In this document: positions 32,200 to 43,950 of the stretch, piece after piece
Layout: each line of letters starts with the position of its first letter
Position numbering within the stretch: position 1 is the first letter of the stretch
From: Halichondria panicea
Taxonomy: Eukaryota > Porifera > Demospongiae > Suberitida > Halichondriidae
Length of the DNA: 64,000 bases
Direction: 5' to 3'
Assembly: GCF_963675165.1 (NCBI RefSeq)
Contig: NC_087384.1
Coordinates: 2,998,501-3,062,500 of the forward strand
Notes under the pieces: model-generated
The model's database searches: none
The model's input: the letters and a program-made list of their open reading frames with translations, nothing else
What the model was told of the DNA's origin: nothing
Translations under genes and position numbers: made by a program

Positions 32200-35100
32200 G
32201 GATCCTACTCCTTGGCCATACGTAGCCCACGACTCTGTTCTCAGCATGTCTCTAGTTCTTTTTTGCTGTGCTATAGACAGCTCAGTCCTAAGTAGTTCTT
32301 CTGGTTTCTTTAAAATCACGTTACTCTATTGTTGTTTGTAATTTGTGAATCTACATCTGCCGTGGAATGCAATTATTCTACGCAACATTTACAGGGATTT
32401 ACAGAGGGTTGCTTACTACCTCCTTGCACAAAAGTTGCTTTTATTTAAGGGTGGAGCTGCTGCTGCAAACTGCACATGACCTGGTGTCAGCTGTAGCCAG
32501 CCAGTGGGGTTACCAGTTAACCAAAATAGAAAAAGAAGTTGTGTTTACTCTCTTTGGCTTGGGGCCATTTTTGTCTTAAACACTTCACACATACTTGGAA
32601 GGTATTTTTGTCATGTAAATTCAGCATGTAAATTCAGCACTGCAGGGTGTAACATACCAGTTATCCTCGTAACAAAATCAAAAAAAATTCACAATGATGT
32701 ACATACAATTGATTCTTTCTTGGTGAATAATGGGAGAGCAGTGTAAATTATAAATTGTATACGCAAGTAAGTTTCACGACGGTGATTGTTGCCCGTGTAC
32801 ACTATGCACCAGACGTAGCACCTCAACACCTCAACACGCAGCCCTCAAATGTTCAAAAATTGCACTTACTAAGTAGCTATAGCAAGCTTAGATTCAATTT
32901 ACCTATGCAATTTACCTATGCATTCCAAACACTTGTGTAAATAAACTGTACAACATCACCGTTTCCATGCACCCACCCACACACACACACACAGGACCCT
33001 AATGCAGACACACAAGGACCAATCTCAAGACCTCCGACGCAATTCAATAAATGAATAAATGATGAAACCAGGCACCAAATGAAGTATTGGGTGGGAGGGT
33101 GGGTCTCTTAGAGAAATTTACGTTATAGTTAACAAAGAACTGTACTACTATGTTTAGCTACTTCCTGTCATGCTTGTTTGACGTCACTGTTGCTATAGCT
33201 ATGCAATGAATTTAGTGATGGCTGATTCAAGCAAGCGTCTATGATCAATTGTGAAGGCTGTGTTTCTGCATCTTCTGGTGCTACTTGTCTACAAAGAGTG
33301 CAAATGTACCCTGAGGAATTGTGAAGGAACCAGTCCTTGGCAGTATGGACCCTTCTTACTGCTCCTGGTCAATGTAATAAGCAGGTTGTGACAACCAATG
33401 TTGAAAGTTGAAAAAAAGCAACACAAACAAACCAGTATCGTTCACAGAGTTCTTCCATTTGACTAAATTTGTATTGAATTCTCTCTATTCCAAATATTGA
33501 TTGTGTGTCATTGTTTTAATTGAAACAGTGTTTGTTGCAAAGGTGGGATACTGTATTCAGTTCTAGTTTGACCACAAGCATGGCTGTGGTCAGACAGGTA
33601 GTATAAACTACAACTGAAGCCTTTGATCTTTGGTGCAACCATAGTACAATGCCATATAATGCAGTGCAATATATGGTAGCCATGGCAGTGATGCAACATG
33701 CCAGCACTGGATTGCTTTGATCTGCCTCACTGGGCAACAAAGAAAATGTGTATAAAGAATTATTTCAAATTGAGAATAATAATTATCAGTTTTTGTATAG
33801 GTTAACCTTTTCCCCGTTGAAGCCGTCATATGACGGCCACTCTAGTGGTAATTTTCAAAAATTCGCTGTGTTGGAGCTATGCGCACGCTGTAGGTACCAG
33901 TCAGTGGCGGATCTAGAAAAATGGAAAGGGGGAAAGCGCGGAAAATTTGGGGCCACACCCACTTCCGGTAAGGGTTCTGTCACTTCCGGTCACATGTGTT
34001 ACTGTGCAATATCATGCTGAACGTTCATACTATGTGGCTGTTAGAACACAGTATCAGTTGAGGTTTGAGGCCTGTAACAAGATGAGGGTAGTTGGGCAAA
34101 TGATTTAACTAGTTCTCTCCATGTTCACTTCTGATGACAGATTGTTACATCGATCCCTGTTGATTTTCAACAATGCCAATGAACTCAGCCTTAATTCAGT
34201 CCTAAAAGTATCATTGAATAACTATGTATGACCTTATTGATTATGTGTAGTATAGGGGGCTGTTTTCTTAGTAGGCTCTCATATCCAGAAAAAATTTATG
34301 TCAATTCTCACGGTATGAACAACACTATATCATGAATCCTTGAATGCTAGTGTTGACAACAGCACATTCCGTACAATTTTCCTAGCGGAGAGAATTTATT
34401 GTTGGAACACTAGAATTGGCAGTTTCAATTAAAAGGGTTCTGCCATACTTTTCTGATATTAGTGGTTGAAATAGTTTCTTAAATCTGTCCAACTCACCTT
34501 GACAATGCCCAGCCACTTGTGGACACCCCTGAGCATAGTATACAAGAGCCAGAGTCTGAGTATCTGGCAATCAATGGTCTAATCAAGCGCTTGTATTAAA
34601 TTGTAATTGTGTAGTCAATCAAAGGTGATAGCAGAAACTTGAGAACCTAGGTCTGTTCTTTCACAAGCTCTAAAACTAGTGAATAGTGATTTTACGGAGT
34701 TACATACACTATTAGTGATGCTCAAGGTATTCGAGCGAATACTTGAGCAACCACAGCACATGCCCAGATACACGCCCAGATACAATCAATACCAGGCGAC
34801 CTAGTTGGAGACCCTGGGATCCTGGGATCGAGGCTAGGAAGTTATCGTTATTAGAATTAAAAAAAAGCTGCTTACCAGCGTGGTTGTCCAGCCCACCACG
34901 CAGGCAATTCTTGCAGCCACCTACAGTACAGTACTACCTGTAGTTGTAGTTGTATAGTAGACTGAGGCCCTAGTCGTGTATATGCATGAGTCTAGGACAT
35001 GAGGTTTGGAACTTTGTCACAACATCAGTTTGGCTATCTTCATAATATCTTTGCAGTGCTCAAAATTGGCAGTGCTCAAAATTGCTAGTTTGGAGAAAAT

Positions 35101-35440
35101 CTTACGGCTATGGAACACGGCCGGAGTAAGCTGTCTAAACCCTTGTAACGTACATTTTTATCTCTTTGGAGGTCATGTGACCTTTGTGGGGACAATGCAG
35201 CCACATCCCCAAAGATAATTCCAATACAGATAATTCCAATACGCATGTTTAATAAGGAGGCGCATTAAATAGAGTTTCCCAGATTTTAGCTAAGCTGTAA
35301 AATTTTCCATCATCCCCTAACTTTTCCAAATTAGAACATCATTTAATATACCTGAGGGGACTCATACTGACAGCTACTGCAAGCAAGCGGACCATTTGCA
35401 CGTGTTAGTCCTCCCTGATAGGCTAGAGTTGACGTTCGCA
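32200..35440. other. Long gene-poor spacer
   Basis: No gene was recognised. It includes a short (CA)n tract near 32973-32993 and a terminal fragment of the CAGTGGCGGATCTAG element at 33902. A minus-strand open frame at 34382-34570 (TLALVYYAQGCPQVAG) is protein-like in composition but unidentified. Confidence 0.5.
33902..34005 (+). mobile_element. End fragment of a CAGTGGCGGATCTAG-type element
   Basis: It starts CAGTGGCGGATCTAGA and continues GGCCACACCCACTTCCGGTA and CACTTCCGGTCAC. This parallels 11005-11150 (CAGAGGCGGATCTAGA, ACCACGCCCACTTCCGGTAT, GTTTCCTGTCAC). The matching right end was not found, so it is treated as truncated. Confidence 0.7.
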
Positions 35441-35447
35441 ACACTTG

Positions 35448-35665
35448 CTCACTACAATGTGCTGTACATAGAAATGGTCACTTTTAATGTTGAATATTCT
35501 AAAAAGTAAAGAGAATATAGGTCGACTAAAAAGAAGGAATAGCCCTTACTATGAAGGTCAAGGCCCGTGGTGTGTCTAAAAGTATACTAAAGCAGTTTGA
35601 AGGACTATACTGCAAACGTTTATGAACAGTAAAGCTGCATGAAACCATCACTTAGATACATAATA
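35448..35665. mobile_element. GGATTGGAAAC-family MITE, interior fragment
   Basis: It shares ACAATGTGCTGTACATAGAA, TTTTAATGTTGAATATTCTA and CCGTGGTGTGTCTAAAAGTA with the copies at 27116 and 51714. Terminal repeats are absent. Confidence 0.75.
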
Positions 35666-35889
35666 ACCAAGTCAAGCAATGTCTTTTGCTTCTTACAGTT
35701 TCTTCTTTGAGGTTAACATTGGGCAATGGCACCTTGATGTGGTACCTAAGCTACACGTAGTGCACAGAGTATATCTACCAGTACTCTTGACAAGAATGAT
35801 ACCACTAGTTGTACTGTATCTGAAAACAAAAACATTTGATGAAGGCGATGAGCTTACAGGTGGTCCTACAGCTAGTAGTCCATTGAAAA

Positions 35890-36092
35890 CCCTGAAGCAT
35901 TTGCAGAGATAGTGTGCCTAGCACCGGGTGAAAACCGTTGTACATAATGTCTGACACTAATTTTGAGGCTATGAGTAACCCTGAGAAATTTCCCTATGGT
36001 ACAGGGTGCTTTAGTGCCGACAGACCCAACAAGTTGACTTATAAAAAAATACTTAACTAAAGACAACCAAGGACTATTAAATGTTGATGGTA
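35890..36092 (+). pseudogene. Helitron helicase fragment
   Basis: The frame encodes AEIVCLAPGENR, then, after a small shift, NFEAMSNPEKFPYGTGCF and a RPNKLTYKKYL block ending LLNVDGR. These are the hallmark blocks upstream of the PIF1-like helicase in animal Helitrons (APGE, PDKFPFGTG-type, LTYRKYF, LLDVDGRF). It stops abruptly where copia sequence begins near 36095. Confidence 0.75.
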
Positions 36093-36094
36093 GG

Positions 36095-36855
36095 TACTAT
36101 CCGAAGCTAATCCAGTGGCAACACCAATGGACTCCAATGTCACACTTGTTAAAGACGATAACAAAAGCAATCAGGTCAATCAAGCCCAGTATCAAAGCAT
36201 GGTTGGTAGCTTGATGTATGCAAGCACAGCAACAAGACCTGACATCGCCTTTGCCGTTGGAAGGGTGTCAAAATTCAGTTCAGCACCAACCACAGCACAC
36301 CTCACTGCAGTCAAGAGGATCTTTCGTTATTTGAAAGGCACCATGCATCTTGGATTGGGCTATGAGAAGACAGCGAATGTAGACTTGATTGGCTACTCAG
36401 ATGCTGACTGGGCAGGAGATCATGATGATAGACACGCTACAAGTGGTCAGGTATTCTTGATGGGAAATGGAGCAGTCAGTTGGAGTAGCAGAAAGCAATC
36501 ACTCGTGACTTTATCGACTTCTGAAGCGGAGTATGTGGCACTCAGCCTTGCAAGTCAAGAAGCAATATGGTTGAGAAGATTGATGTCTGACATCTGTGAA
36601 TCTGCAGAAGAACCTACTAATCTGTTTGAAGACAACCAAGGAACAATTGCTATGGCAAAGAACCCGGTGTCTCATTCTCGCACCAAACATATTGATATCA
36701 AGTACCACTATGTGGGTGAAGCAATACAGAAGAAAGAAATCCAAGTGACTTATTGCCCAACTGAAAATATGCTAGCTGATTTGTTAACCAAGTCACTTTC
36801 CCGAGTACGTCATGAAACACTTCGAAAACAAATGGGACTTTTGGAACTTCCTTAA
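36095..36855 (+). pseudogene. Ty1/copia RT end and RNase H (5'-truncated)
   Basis: One long open frame (36115-36855) starts in the connection after RT (QYQSMVGSLMYASTATRPDI). It continues through HLTAVKRIFRYLKGTMHLG, the RNase H core GYSDADWAGDHDDRHATSG, the VTLSTSEAEYVALS block, the EDNQGTIAMAKNPVSHSRTK and HIDIKYHYV blocks, and LADLLTKSL. These are classic copia landmarks. Gag, protease, integrase and most of RT are missing. The open frame suggests a fairly young copy. Confidence 0.95.
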
Positions 36856-36873
36856 CCTTTCATTAAGTGGGAG

Positions 36874-37186
36874 TGTTGAACATATAATTTCAAGGTTGAA
36901 CTCTGACTGATTATGACTTATTAGTTATTGCATCATTTAGTCTATATTTAGTAACTATTCTAGAACATTCTGACAGGTTCTTATTTAACCATGTGTATGA
37001 TTGTTTTTTGTCAGTCTTGTCAGTTTCCATTGAACATAAATATTGAACACAAACATGAGACTAGCCAGCTGCTCAGTCTAGATCTTTCTAGTGACTCTGA
37101 GTAGTTGCTATAGCTTCTCTCCTTCTTGCATGTGTAGATCCATTCTGATTTGAGCACTGTACTGAGCACCGAGGACTCTCAACTAT
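36874..37186 (+). repeat. Copia 3' LTR
   Basis: It begins TGTTGAACATATAATTTC right after a purine tract (AAGTGGGAG, 36865-36873). The end is placed at CTCAACTA near 37186, from complementarity to TGTTGA. There is no second LTR in the window, so the border is approximate. Confidence 0.65.
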
Positions 37187-37454
37187 ACTGTACATATAAA
37201 TTTATTTGCTTAAGGCCTTGCACAACTCAAGTTCTCCCGACCCACTTTTTAATCGGGGCTGGTGCGAGACTATAAGTGTAGTCTAATAATTATAGTGTCA
37301 GGTTGAGAGCTCAGGTCAAGGGTCAAGCATAGAGGCAAACAAACCGATTGGTGTGTTCGACAGGCAATGACCGATTGGTGTGATTGACAAACCGGGCTAT
37401 AATCGATGCCACCTGAATTGAACCTAACACGATTATAGCATAGATAGTAGAGGA

Positions 37455-37554
37455 GATCTCTACGGTGGTTGGTAGTTGCTAGTTGCTAGTTGGGAGTTGG
37501 GAGTTCGCAGTTGGGAGTTGACAATTGGCAGTTGGAAGTTGGTATACAGTAGAC
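37455..37554. repeat. AGTTGGNAGTTGN tandem repeat
   Basis: Units of about 7-14 bp (GTTGGTAGTTGCTAGTTG, GGGAGTTGGGAGTTCGCAGT) abut the pogo-like left end. The motif resumes as TAGTTGGTAGTTCG after the right end at 46912, and an inverted array lies at 47386-47525. Confidence 0.85.
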
Positions 37555-37687
37555 TCTCGTTAATCCGGCCACCCTTGGGACCATGCAGGTGGCCGTACTT
37601 CCGATAATTAGCCGCGGCTTAAAAACGACCTTACCTCGAATCTAATCACTGATTTGCAGTTTGTCTCGAGGATAAGTATAGGATAGA

Positions 37688-37808
37688 CTACACCTAAGAG
37701 TAGAATATGCGTCTATGTAACCTCCGCGGTTGCGGTTAGCCCGAGGCGCAAAGCCGTAACCGTAACCAAGGTGGTTACTAAGACGCATATTGTACGAGTG
37801 GGTGTGGT
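37688..37808. repeat. Long hairpin repeat
   Basis: The arms GATAGACTACACCT / GGTGTGGTCTATC, AATATGCGTCT / AGACGCATATT and GGTTGCGGTTAG / CCGTAACCGTAACC pair around a short centre near 37744, giving an imperfect palindrome of about 120 bp. Confidence 0.85.
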
Positions 37809-37992
37809 CTATCTAACTTGGACTTCATTGCGCATATGCGAGGCGTGGTTATAATTATTATTATTAGCGCTGAACAAAAATGAATAAAGAACTGAGTATA
37901 CTAGTAAGGAATAGAGCACACTGCCAGTCTTTGACTTCTTAAAAGTCTAGCTGGAGTACGTACTATACTACAAATAAGGATTTTTTAATTAA

Positions 37993-38854
37993 CCCTTTAA
38001 CCGTCACGGGCCACGATCGTGGCCCGCAATAGTGACTTTTTTGCGAAATTCTAATTCTGCGATACTTAGGAAGTAGCTCGAACTACGCACATCCCTGTAT
38101 AGAGGAAGAGCTGTAGAATCACGTGTCTAGAATTTTCCAAGCCACGTTGCTATGTTAAAATTTCATTTAGCATCTTACCGCACGAAGTTTATAGCTATGG
38201 CTAGGTTGTTTACTTGTGCCGATGTGCTTGAACAGCTTGAGGACAGCAATGGCGATGTCTCCTCTGGTGATGACAGTGCCTATGAAGATAGTAGGATACC
38301 TCCCAAAGGCTTTATGCCAGACGCTGATGAACTGTCTGGGACTGAGGACATGCACCTAGACGCTAGAGCTATGGACCAGGACGGCTCACTGTGTGACTCT
38401 GGCAAGTAGTATAGTATAGCTAGAATATCAGTAGTAAGTATAGTATAGTATAGCTAAAATAGAATTAGCTGTAATCTTTATGTGAGCTTGTAAATTTCAT
38501 AGATCGTTCACCGATATAGTAATACATGTACGTATTGTACTTCAAATTGATATATCTTAGCACTGTTACATTCATATGATGTGAAAATCAAGCTTAGTCA
38601 AGCCTTTATACCATAATTATGATAGGCTCATCCATAAAAAAAATTTTTGGATTTTATCTCACCGCATTTAAAATGATAAAAACGGGTGAGCGTAATAACC
38701 GTGGTTGTTATGGCAACACACCATTTTATTCCTTGTTGTATGGGCGTTCTATTGGTATATGGTTGCTAGGCATTTTATTGCTCTGGAAACCCGATAGAGA
38801 ATTTACAGACATTTCACTTCTTCACTGTTAATTAAGAATCCGACGGTTAAAGGG
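37993..38854 (+). mobile_element. Miniature piggyBac-type element, copy 5 (best ends)
   Basis: It has perfect 13-bp terminal inverted repeats (CCCTTTAACCGTC) and TTAA on both sides (37989-37992 and 38855-38858), 862 bp in all. The 20-bp palindrome follows the left end. The ORF is open at 38197-38409. No catalytic core is present, so movement would need a transposase from elsewhere. Confidence 0.95.
38197..38409 (+). CDS. Short acidic ORF of piggyBac-type element (70 aa)
   Basis: Starts MARLFTCADVLEQLEDSNGD and ends with LCDSGK, as in copy 3. In-frame indels relative to copy 3 remove the GEGIVGY-type part yet keep the frame. It is interpreted as the N-terminal remnant of a piggyBac transposase. 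The upstream frame is open further (to 38152), but the MARLF start is conserved in all copies and is preferred. Confidence 0.5.
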   Translation: MARLFTCADVLEQLEDSNGDVSSGDDSAYEDSRIPPKGFMPDADELSGTEDMHLDARAMDQDGSLCDSGK

Positions 38855-38929
38855 TTAAATACAATTGGAGCAAGTACATAGATTGACTGGGTCAAAATTT
38901 GTATTGAAATAATCCCAGAAGAAATTGAA

Positions 38930-41280
38930 GAGGAGTCTCTCGGTACGGCATTTCCAGATCCAGGCTTGGTATGCATTCCAAAGGCGTACTACTCTATTGA
39001 AGTAATAGTGTTGTGTTTTGTTCAATCTGGTGAAATTGTGTGACAGTTTTAGGTTGCTACCGAGCCTGGTTGATAAAGTGACAAAGCGAACATGGTCGCG
39101 TATGTTGAAATTATCTTGGGGCGGTGTTTGACTAGGAACATGATATCCAGCCAGTACATTAGGGGTAGCATGCCTGGAGTTATAAGCCTCTGTTTGTAAC
39201 TGGAGGAGTAGTCCCAGAGAATATATTTAGTTGCTCTTCTCTGCACTTGTTCCAGCTTGGTTACGTTCTTAAAGTGTAGAGGTCTCCATAGTTGCGAACA
39301 GTACGACAGGTGAGAGTGGACTAGTGTGATATATTATAGGTTCTTTTTGTTGGGGGTGTTGCTATTAACAGTCCTTCAAATGAGGTTTAGAGCCCCATAG
39401 GCTTTAGAGCAGATGAGTGAATAGTGATTAGACCAATCTAGTGTGCTCGATACTAGTATTCCAAGATCCTTGTAGTTGTCCGTAAAGTCTATAAGGGTTC
39501 CATCTATGACGTATCTGTTGGTCTCCTCCAGTACAGGCTGATTAAGCGCATGACTTTGCACTTACTATTATTCATGCTTAGGTTCCATCTCTTACACCAG
39601 TTTGAGACTTCCAGTAAATCAGATTGAAGGTGGGTACAGTTTCCTTCGGAGGTGGGAGTTTGGAGAAGCTTGGCGAACAGGAACACTTGTGAGGAGGGAA
39701 CAATATATACCAGAAACAGAAGGGGGCCTAGTATGCTCCCCTGTGGAACTCCAGATAGCACAGGAAGAGTGCTTGCCTTCAACTTCTACATAGTGTTGTC
39801 TGTTCTCAAGGTAACTTTTAAACCACTGCCACAAAGGGCCAGTTATGCCTAGCATCCAGAGTTTGTAGAGCAGTTTATTGTGCGATACAGTATCAAATGC
39901 CTTCGACAAGTCTTGGGATTTTGCTGTCCATTGAGTTGACAATGTTTGAGTAGATGAGGAGCTGGCTGAGGCATGAGCGATGTTTGAGGAAGCCGAATTG
40001 GTGAACAGTTAGCTTGTCACGAACAAAGTCAAAGAGAGATTGGGCCCTGATAGGACGAATTTTGTGGATTTTCCAATGTTGCGGAAAGTGGCCATTCTTG
40101 GTACTGAGGTTGAAGAGTTCCCGTGAGTGCATCTGTGAGTCAGTTTTTGAGTACTTGGGCACTAATGTTGTCGCTGCCAGGAGCTTTGCTTGGATCAAGA
40201 CATTTGTATGTCTCCTCAGGCATTATTGTGAGGTTACTTAGCTGGTGTGCCAGCGCCGGGAGAGATGAGGTGTGAGGGAGTTGGTAATTATTCTTAGAGA
40301 AAGTGGATAGAGAAAGTGGAGTGGAAGTATTGGTTGAAAATATTTGCCAGTTCAAGGGGGTCAGTGACGAGTTGACAATTAACTGAGATCTTAGGTGACG
40401 AAACAGTTTTTTTGGGGAGAAGGAAAAGTTCTGAGTAAGTTTTTCTTCATAGCGACGCCTACCCGAGATTAGTTTGTTAGTAAGTTCTTCTTCCAGACGG
40501 TTAAGCTTTCTTTGCTTAGCCACCGTGCACTAACAGAGCGTTTTATGGTTGTTTAAGGAGATGCCTAGCTTCACCATCGAACCACTTTGGGAGATATTGT
40601 GATAGATGGCTGGCAAGCAGAAGATAAGGCGCTTGACATCAAACTCCAAAAAGGGTCAATTTGTGCTGGGCAAGGATGCGGTAATTAGTTATGTGAGTGT
40701 CCATACTTGGGAGTTTGATCTTTCTTGGTTCCACTGGTCTAGCTTGAGAATGTCTGATGGCAATGCCAAAAGAGATGAAAACTTGTTCTTATCGTCCACT
40801 ATGACATTCCTCAGCCTATCCGGAGCCACTATGTCAAGTGTGTTGCCACACACGTGTGTTGGTGAATTGATTAGTTGTAGGAGATTTAAAGAGAATTACA
40901 GATATCTTTGGAGAATGACTGATGGGCGGGCCAGCAGATGTCTGAGGCATTGAAATCACCAGTAATTATTAGAGGTTTCTCAATTCCATAATTAGTTGTT
41001 GTTGATAAGATTCCTCACAATTTGGGGGATATATACACAGCAGATATAAAATAACTGTGACCATTTCCACAGATGTAATCGAACATGTAGGAATTTCTTG
41101 TGAAGGTATGTGAGACGAAACAGCGATTAGAACCCCACCACCACGGGAGATACGATCCCTTCTGTAGATTGTGTAGTTTGGAGACAAAATTTGGGCGTCT
41201 TTAATCATCTGGTACAGCCATGTTTCAGTTATGCATACTAAATCGAAAGATTTGGATGTGTTAAGTTTGATAACTACGCT
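38930..41280 (-). pseudogene. Non-LTR retrotransposon (LINE) with AP endonuclease and RT
   Basis: Reading right to left: an APE endonuclease part (ITETWL near 41235, NYTIYRRDRISRGGGVLIAV near 41130-41180, a TGDFN-type block near 40960); then the linker and RT with DPSKAPGSDNIS near 40170, LSKAFDTVSHNKLL near 39900, SGVPQGSILGPLLFLVYI near 39740, WCKRWNLSMNNSKC near 39580 and DYKDLGI-like sequence near 39470. A C-terminal block follows (LEQVQRRATKYILWDYSSSY near 39190-39250). The YADD motif is lost. Several frame changes are present and the 5' part is truncated. The pattern resembles the jockey/CR1 side of LINEs. Confidence 0.85.
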
Positions 41281-42045
41281 ACGAGCGCATCCAGAGACAG
41301 TTGTTTGTGGCAGTCAATGACCATCACTGATCGGAGGAAGAGGGGAGTCCGGAGGAGATGGGGAGTCCGGAAAGCTAGGTTTGGTGCGTAGCAACCGAAA
41401 TTAAATTTGTGCGAGCTGTGAGAGACACCAGTTGACAGAAAAAGACAAGAAGACGGCTTCAAACAACGAAAAACTACAGTAAAACTTAGTAGAGCTTGTG
41501 AAACGCTTCTTGAAGATACTGGAAAGAACAGACAAGTAAAAAGACTGACTGCAACACTACAAGAAGAAGAATGAAGCTCTGTGGTGGCAGACTGGACCGG
41601 CATGGAACCTTAAAAAATTCAATAGAAAGTGTCAAGCGATTGCTGAAGTGTTTCCTGGCCCCCCTGCCCATGCCCAAGTGGAAAAAGCAATACAAAGCAA
41701 CAGTGGACATCTATTGCTTTCTGTGTTTTTTATAATGTTTTTGTCATCTTCTTGTCACTTTCACTAAAAATTTTATTCCAACTTTTGAGAACTTCCTGCA
41801 AATGTTTGTCACTTCCTGTAGATTATGTGCCCATTTCCTGTAGAATATGTGTCCACTTCCTGTAGAATAAGCGCCCATTTCCTGTAGAATATGCGTCCAC
41901 TTCCTGTAGAATAAGTACCTTCTTGTAGATTATGCTTCCATGTAATCTAATATTTTTAGCCAATCAGATCAATTACAGATGATGTAATGTAGTCTAATGA
42001 AAGATAATGAATCATTCTGCTCTCTATTTAAGTGTAATCCAATTT
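41281..42045. other. Spacer with a 22-bp minisatellite
   Basis: No gene was recognised. 41810-41935 holds six copies of a 21-23 bp unit (CACTTCCTGTAGAATATGYG). A short duplication GGAGTCCGGAGGAGATGGGG / GGAGTCCGGAAAGC lies near 41345-41375. Confidence 0.7.
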
Positions 42046-42050
42046 GTAAA

Positions 42051-42185
42051 GGATATACCACACCTACGAGGAGGATATGCACCCATATATCCTCCGCTAC
42101 CGTGGTTACTCCGAGGGGTATGTAACCACGGTAGCGGAGGATATATAGGTTGCATATCCTCCGAGTAGGTGTGGCATATCTGACT
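42051..42185. repeat. Long hairpin repeat just upstream of the Crypton
   Basis: GGATATACCACACCTAC pairs with GTAGGTGTGGCATATC, and ATATATCCTCCGCTACCGTGGTTAC pairs with its complement around a centre near 42115. The stem is about 60 bp. It resembles 37688-37808 in its outer motif (CACACCT / AGGTGTG). Confidence 0.9.
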
Positions 42186-42263
42186 TATACCATACTGCGC
42201 ATGCGCGTATCCAAGCTTGCACAGCAACAGTAATTCATTCTGCAAAACTCAACTGTACGACGA

Positions 42264-43767
42264 AATGGAAGAAGCAATTGAAAGAATGGTTCGTGAAGCT
42301 ACTGCGTCCGCGAATGCAGAAATTGAAGAAGTGAAAGAACTACAAAACTCCCTCTGTCCTAGCCTTTTACAGTGGCTCAAGACTCCTGTAAACACCTCTG
42401 CTTCTCCAGTTGCAGCAACAGAACAAGAGAACACTGCTCCCTCCAACTCCAACTCTGCAACAGACGAAGAGAATACTGCTCCCTCCAACTCAAACTCTAC
42501 AACTGAGGAAGAGAACACAGCTCCCCCTGCCGTTTTGCAAGATATTCAGCCCCACCCGTTGACAGTCTCTCACCAGCCCCACCCTCATTCCAGCCGCTTT
42601 GGAGAGCCCATTACTGATGACCAACTACAGTCTGCAATAAAAACGAGAATACCAAAGAATACAAAAAAAACCACCAATTTGGGATTCAAGGTATATACTG
42701 ACTGGTGCACAGTGAGGGATATATCTCAGCCAATCGAACAGATGGACATAACCACCATGAATACCACACTAGCTAAGTTTGTTCAAGAGATGAGAAGGAG
42801 GGACAGCAAAGAGTATCCTGCTACTTCACTCCACAATATTGTTGCTGCAATTCAGAGACACCTTCGTGAGAATGGACGACCTGAGATTTCCTTTTTCAAC
42901 GAAAATTGTCCTGACTTCGATATGCTTCGAAAGAGCCTTGACGCAAGGATGAAGCAACTGACGAAGAAAGGTGTCGGGAATATAAGGAAGCATGCTCAGC
43001 CGATCACTCCCGAAATGGAGGAGAATTGTGGCAAATGGGAATATTTTCTCGTTCTACTGGGGAAGGTTTGATAAACATTGTTTTCTGGTACGCTTGTAAG
43101 ATGTTTGGACTCCGCGGCGCTGATGAGCACAGGGATCTTCAGAAAGACCAGTTCATCATTGGAAAAGATGACAATGGAAAATTTCTCCGCTTTGTTGGCA
43201 AGAGCTGCAAGAACTGGCAAGGAGGTTTGCACCAGCAAAAAATTCAACCAAAAGACCTCCACATATATGCAAAACCTGACCTTGAAGAGAGATGTGTGGT
43301 CTCTTCATTCTGCTACTACATGTCACTTATCCCAGAGGATGGTCCCTTCTATCGACGTCCGATTGCTGATAATCCACCTAGGTTTTCGAAGCAAGTGATT
43401 GGTGTCCACAAGCTCTCAAACATCGTCTAAACATTTTGCAGACAGGCAGGCTTTGATGGGAACTTCACAAACCATTCAGGGAAAGTCACCTGTGCAACAG
43501 AGCTCTTTAAGAACAATGTTGACGAACAGCTCATCATGCTCCAAACAGGTCATCGAAGCTGTCCGAATGTACAAACGACCAACACAAGAGCACCACCAGC
43601 TTGTTTCGGACATTCTCCAAGCACCAGCACCCAAACGCCACCACCAAGCTCCTTCGCACTCCGATCAACCGACGATTAAAGAAGCTTTGAAGCCTATTGC
43701 AGCACCAAACTTCAACTGTGGTGGAGGAACACAGAACATTGTGATTCAATACTACCAGTCGCACTAA
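42264..43767 (+). pseudogene. Crypton-type tyrosine recombinase (frameshifted)
   Basis: Starts MEEAIERMVREATASANAEI. Residues about 40-125 are low-complexity, with a threefold repeat of ENTAPSNSNS-type sequence. The N-terminal domain follows (KTTNLGFKVYTDWCTVRDI, LAKFVQEMRR, TSLHNIVAAIQRHLRENGR). In a second frame come LWQMGIFSRSTGEGLINIVF, FGLRGADEHRDL (catalytic Arg), FTNHSGKVTCA (Lys where Arg is expected in HxxR) and LQTGHRS. In a third frame, VRMYKRP carries the nucleophilic Tyr. Frame changes near 43030 and 43555 break it. The layout matches animal Cryptons with a DUF3504-like core. No terminal inverted repeats are expected for this class. Confidence 0.85.
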
Positions 43768-43950
43768 CACTCCACACTTAACTCTCACCCTAACTTGTTA
43801 TTTATTTATTTTATTTATTTATGTAAGCTTCATACTCTTCAATCTATGACCTTTCTTTCATTCTCTGTTATTAGTAGTTGCAATACATGGACTGCGCATG
43901 TGCGATGTTGTATTGGAATAACTACTGTATGCCCTGGGCTGTATCCTAAT

